Positions 61,032 through 64,000 of a DNA stretch of 64,000 nucleotides are shown here, piece after piece. Numbering within the stretch: the stretch's first letter is position 1; each line of letters starts with the position of its first letter. The DNA is taken from assembly GCA_922989275.2 (NCBI GenBank), contig OV277857.1:82205321-82269320 (forward strand). The letters run 5' to 3'. The notes beneath the pieces are model-generated. The model was given only the letters and a program-made list of their open reading frames with translations. It did not search any database and was not told the DNA's origin. The translations under genes were made by a program, and so were the position numbers. Source of the stretch: Gari tellinella (taxonomy: Eukaryota; Mollusca; Bivalvia; Cardiida; Psammobiidae).

Positions 61032-62050
61032 CAGGGTTCGACATTGGCCTACGTCCGATAGACATTCACTAGTAACGGCGATGTTCGGTCTAGTGATCCC
61101 TCGCAGTTACTAACCCGAATGGTCTAGTTAAAATCTGAGGATGATTTTTTTAAATTCACGCATTTAGAAAATGACATCATTGTGTTCAAGCTAAAAATCC
61201 TACCCAGTTCGCCACTGTGGTTTCAGACAAGTAGGTTGCTAGCTCAGACCTCAAAACTGTTTCCGCATCTAAATAAAGCACACAGTCGGGAAATCCTTGT
61301 TCTAAAATTAGCAGTAGTAACTATCCCGCAGTAATTAGGGCGATGAGTAAAATCCGGTTCAGTTACGAAAAATATCAGTGTGATTAATTGATCATCTCGC
61401 GCTATACTTAAAACACCTGATTGTGTTGATAACAGTTACGTTTTGAATGTTTTTAGAATTGGTCATTTTTAATTAGAAAGGTACAATATCCGAAAAGGTA
61501 ACTGCAGTCTCAGTTTTTGGGATTGAAAATGACAATTTATTCTGCGAACCGATATTTCTCGGTAGTTACCGGATATTACACTTTCCCACGCTTTTCAGTA
61601 CCATGATTGTCGTAAGTATCTTCAATGCAATTATTTTACCTAAAACACAATTTTGTATCAATTTTTACGTGCGAAACCGAAATCAATCCCAATTCTGATA
61701 TATTATTTGTTTTGTTAACGAAAATATCCATTTTTCTGCAAAGTATAAGTACGACATTCAGCAAACGCTTTTTTGTTTGTGTACATCGTAACGTCAAATC
61801 ATGTCAGATTTATTCAGCTTCGGTTTTAATGGTAAGAAAAAGGAAGAGAAAGGGGCGAGTACAGCTACGGCGGAGTCAAAGACACGCTATGAAAAGCAAA
61901 AAAGACAGAGAAAGTTTTGCGAAATTATTGAAGTTTACCAAAGATTCAGTTGTTTCTGTTTGGTCTACCAACTTTTTGGTCTGGTCTAGTAATGTTTGCA
62001 GGCTACAAGACCGAATGTCTAGTGGAAAAAAAAGTAAATGTCGAACCCTG
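61032..62050. mobile_element. hAT-like element, 1.0 kb, 14-bp perfect ends
   Basis: CAGGGTTCGACATT (61032-61045) and AATGTCGAACCCTG (62037-62050). Secondary inverted words follow (GGTCTAGT, CAGTTACTAAC). Flanks share TGCTTC but no clean 8-bp duplication. CAGGG ends and the enclosed protein fragment suggest a non-autonomous hAT. Confidence 0.6.
61801..61989 (+). pseudogene. N-terminal fragment of a hAT-type (ZNF862-like) protein
   Basis: MSDLFSFGFNGKKKEEKG then SKTRYEKQKRQRKF, after which the frame appears to slip. The pattern of a short hydrophobic start, Lys/Glu-rich linker and (K/R)YEK..R.RKF resembles the N termini of hAT-derived proteins found in invertebrates. No BED finger or transposase core follows. 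Probably a decayed cargo remnant. Confidence 0.4.
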
Positions 62051-64000
62051 TGCTTCTTCGAATACAAGTTTGGCAGTAACTAACAAAGTCTAACATGATT
62101 ACCGCAAATGGATCAGGATGAGTGATATACTCATTGCACATCAAAGGCGAAACAGCAGGAGTTTACTTGATGCTGACAAAGTCACTGCATGATGAAATCT
62201 GATCCATTTACAATTTTGCAGCATCTGAACTTCAGAAGCATGGCGGCATAGGAAGTATATAACTTGCATCTTATTCTATGATCCAAGCTCTTAAATTTTG
62301 TTATATATCATACCATAACAATATTTATAGCTACACACAAAAAACGTTATGTTGAACAGATGAATGGACAGACAGACAGAATTCCATTAAACATGTACTG
62401 TACATAGATCTGTACATCAAATGGCATATGGTATGATGAAAGAAACCCAGTTCTAGATTACAAACTATCTGAAAGGGAAATACAGTCAAATCCGTAACCC
62501 ATGTATGACTGCCACCCAGTAAAGAAACATAGGCTTGTTTATCTTTGAAATCTATAACTATATATTTACAAGACAAAAGCAAAAACCGAAGCTTCCTACT
62601 TTACTTTTATAAGCAGCCATATTTCTTAGGATACAAATATTCATGACACTAGACAGTATAAAGTGGAACTATTTTCTTCAATTTAAGAATAAATTAAAGG
62701 CATAAAAAGGCATATTGATGGAGTAATGGGTTAATATATGACTGGCTGCAAACTCGGTTTTTGAGAAGACGTGCTGGTTTTACTGTAGTTAATGTAGCAA
62801 ATTATCAGCTTAAATTATGACAATTACTTTCACCTGGCATACTCTGTCAAAAGTAACAAGAATGACAATTGGGTACCTGAATAACCATAAATGGTGTAAT
62901 GGACACTGTAATTTGGTTTGGGTTTTTGTTTTGATGTTTTTTATGCAAATATTGAAAAACAGTGTAAGAATTGTTTATTGTGCACATCCTTTTTTCTTTT
63001 GCTTAAAGCCGAAGGTCTAATAGATCAATGGTAGAGAAAAGTATGAAATAAATCTAAATATCAAATACCCTAAATGTATCTTTGTTTAAGAATATGTGCC
63101 ATTGACTTTCGATATAATATTAACATTTTCCCTCACCAATTGTAATGTTCAACATTTACCATTATTACTTAAATACTAACAATGTACTCAGTCAGCTGTA
63201 AGATTTTTCTAAAAGTTTAAAATCTCTTAAAACTTTAAATGACATAGACTTTATATAGAAACAGAAGAACAACTCTGTAAGATCTGGATCCCCACTGTAT
63301 ATATAAAGTTATTGTTTGCTTGTACCAGCCAATGGAAGGGTTGACCCATTCAATACTAGAAGTAAATGTTATTATATATGTTGACACTTGACAGACAGTG
63401 TTGTCTGCTAAAAAATCTTAAAGTGGTAAAGTCTTAAATTAACAGCAAAAAGTCAGAACAGACAATTTAATCTTGATCCAGGCCCCATATTTAGCTTGTT
63501 GACCAGTCTGATATGGATCCAAACACTTTGCAAAGTTCTTCAATACAGGTTTAGTGTTACAAGGGTCAAAGCAAACAGTTTGAATCTCCCAGTGTCAACA
63601 GGTATTGTTTGTAATTCTCCAAAAGCAAACTAACAATTGGAGTGTTAAAGCCATCAATAGGTCATGGCTATTCTTTTATGGCAAGGACATTGTAGGGTAA
63701 TGTCCATCATCATAAACATTGCTGTTGTACAAAACTACAAGAACAAGCCAACACCCACATAACACACCGCAACATTACCCTTCACCGCCAGGATGTCATC
63801 TCCTTAACCCATTACTAAATAGATACAACTTTATATATGCATTTAGTTTATTCCTTCACGAAGGCATTTGAAATCGGTCTTAATAAGGAAATTAATATGC
63901 ACCAATAGAAATATTTCCTATATCCTAGCAGATGGTTGCTTATAAGGCTGGCATGCTTGACAAAATATTTTTGATTTTATCTGTATAAATTGAGTTGTTT
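62051..64000. other. Repeat fragments, no gene recognised
   Basis: T1 right half at 62580-62735 (GCAGCCATATTTCTTAGG to GAGTAATGGGTTAA). T2-like remnants at about 63340-63580 (AACAGTTTGAATC). T1 left half at 63804-63960 starting TTAACCCATTACTAAAT. No exon could be supported. Confidence 0.5.

Noticed and set aside
61625..62083. 152-codon plus-strand ORF
   Set aside because: It overlaps the hAT-like cargo in another frame; the frame starting at 61801 carries the recognisable N-terminal pattern instead.
62222..62254. Possible short exon (frame SELQKHGGIG) between a TTTTGCAG acceptor and a GTATAT donor, plus strand
   Set aside because: Only 33 nt with a weak donor and no confirmed partner exon; could be chance.
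464..62735. CRISPR-like or bacterial attachment-site interpretation of the repeated palindromes
   Set aside because: Repeats are dispersed, end in TTAA or TA with inverted termini, and lie in introns of animal genes; MITEs explain them.

Overview
The window looks like an animal nuclear genome, most probably a bivalve mollusc. It is AT-rich, its coding exons are short and split by GT-AG introns, and most of the rest is dispersed palindromic miniature transposons. The bivalve assignment is an inference from repeat styles such as TAGCTCACC elements, GGGGGCAT elements with a TCCG microsatellite, and TGACCTTGACC arrays. The species is not determined.

Three host genes can be assembled. (1) 352..8613, plus strand: the last eight coding exons of TTC27, a TPR protein. 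(2) 10404..23760, minus strand: a complete eight-exon gene of the aldose 1-epimerase (galactose mutarotase, GALM) family, 353 residues, tail to tail with TTC27. (3) 27439..43330, minus strand: a head-to-tail tandem paralogue of it with the same exon lengths and phases, and with its terminal exon triplicated. A two-exon zinc-finger ORF (33377..34311, minus) sits in intron 5 of the second paralogue, inside a 2.9-kb element with terminal inverted repeats. A possible first coding exon of an unrecognised gene lies at 52123..52203 (plus).

From 43.4 kb to the end the window is mostly mobile DNA. It holds a mariner-like element, a minus-strand LINE interrupted by a PIF/Harbinger-like element and containing a minisatellite grown from its own ORF, a miniature LTR retrotransposon (TRIM) with tRNA-like LTRs, a plus-strand LINE RT fragment, a 2.5-kb element with a ~300-bp tandem array, a split RTE-type LINE and a hAT-like element.

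Repeat names used below. T1, T2 and T3 are flanked by TTAA and begin TTAACCCATTACCCC, TTAACCCTTTCACTC (or TTAACCCTTAGCC) and TTAACCCTTTGAACC. T4, T5 and T6 are flanked by TA and begin CAGTGGAGAA, CAGTGCTCCCTC and CAGTA..CTCTATTACGACCAC. Core alpha is the palindrome with arm CTTAAAGCAGGCTGAAAGTA; core beta is the palindrome with arm GCAAACAGTTTGGATCC. Cores and termini occur in different combinations, and this is the most striking pattern in the window.
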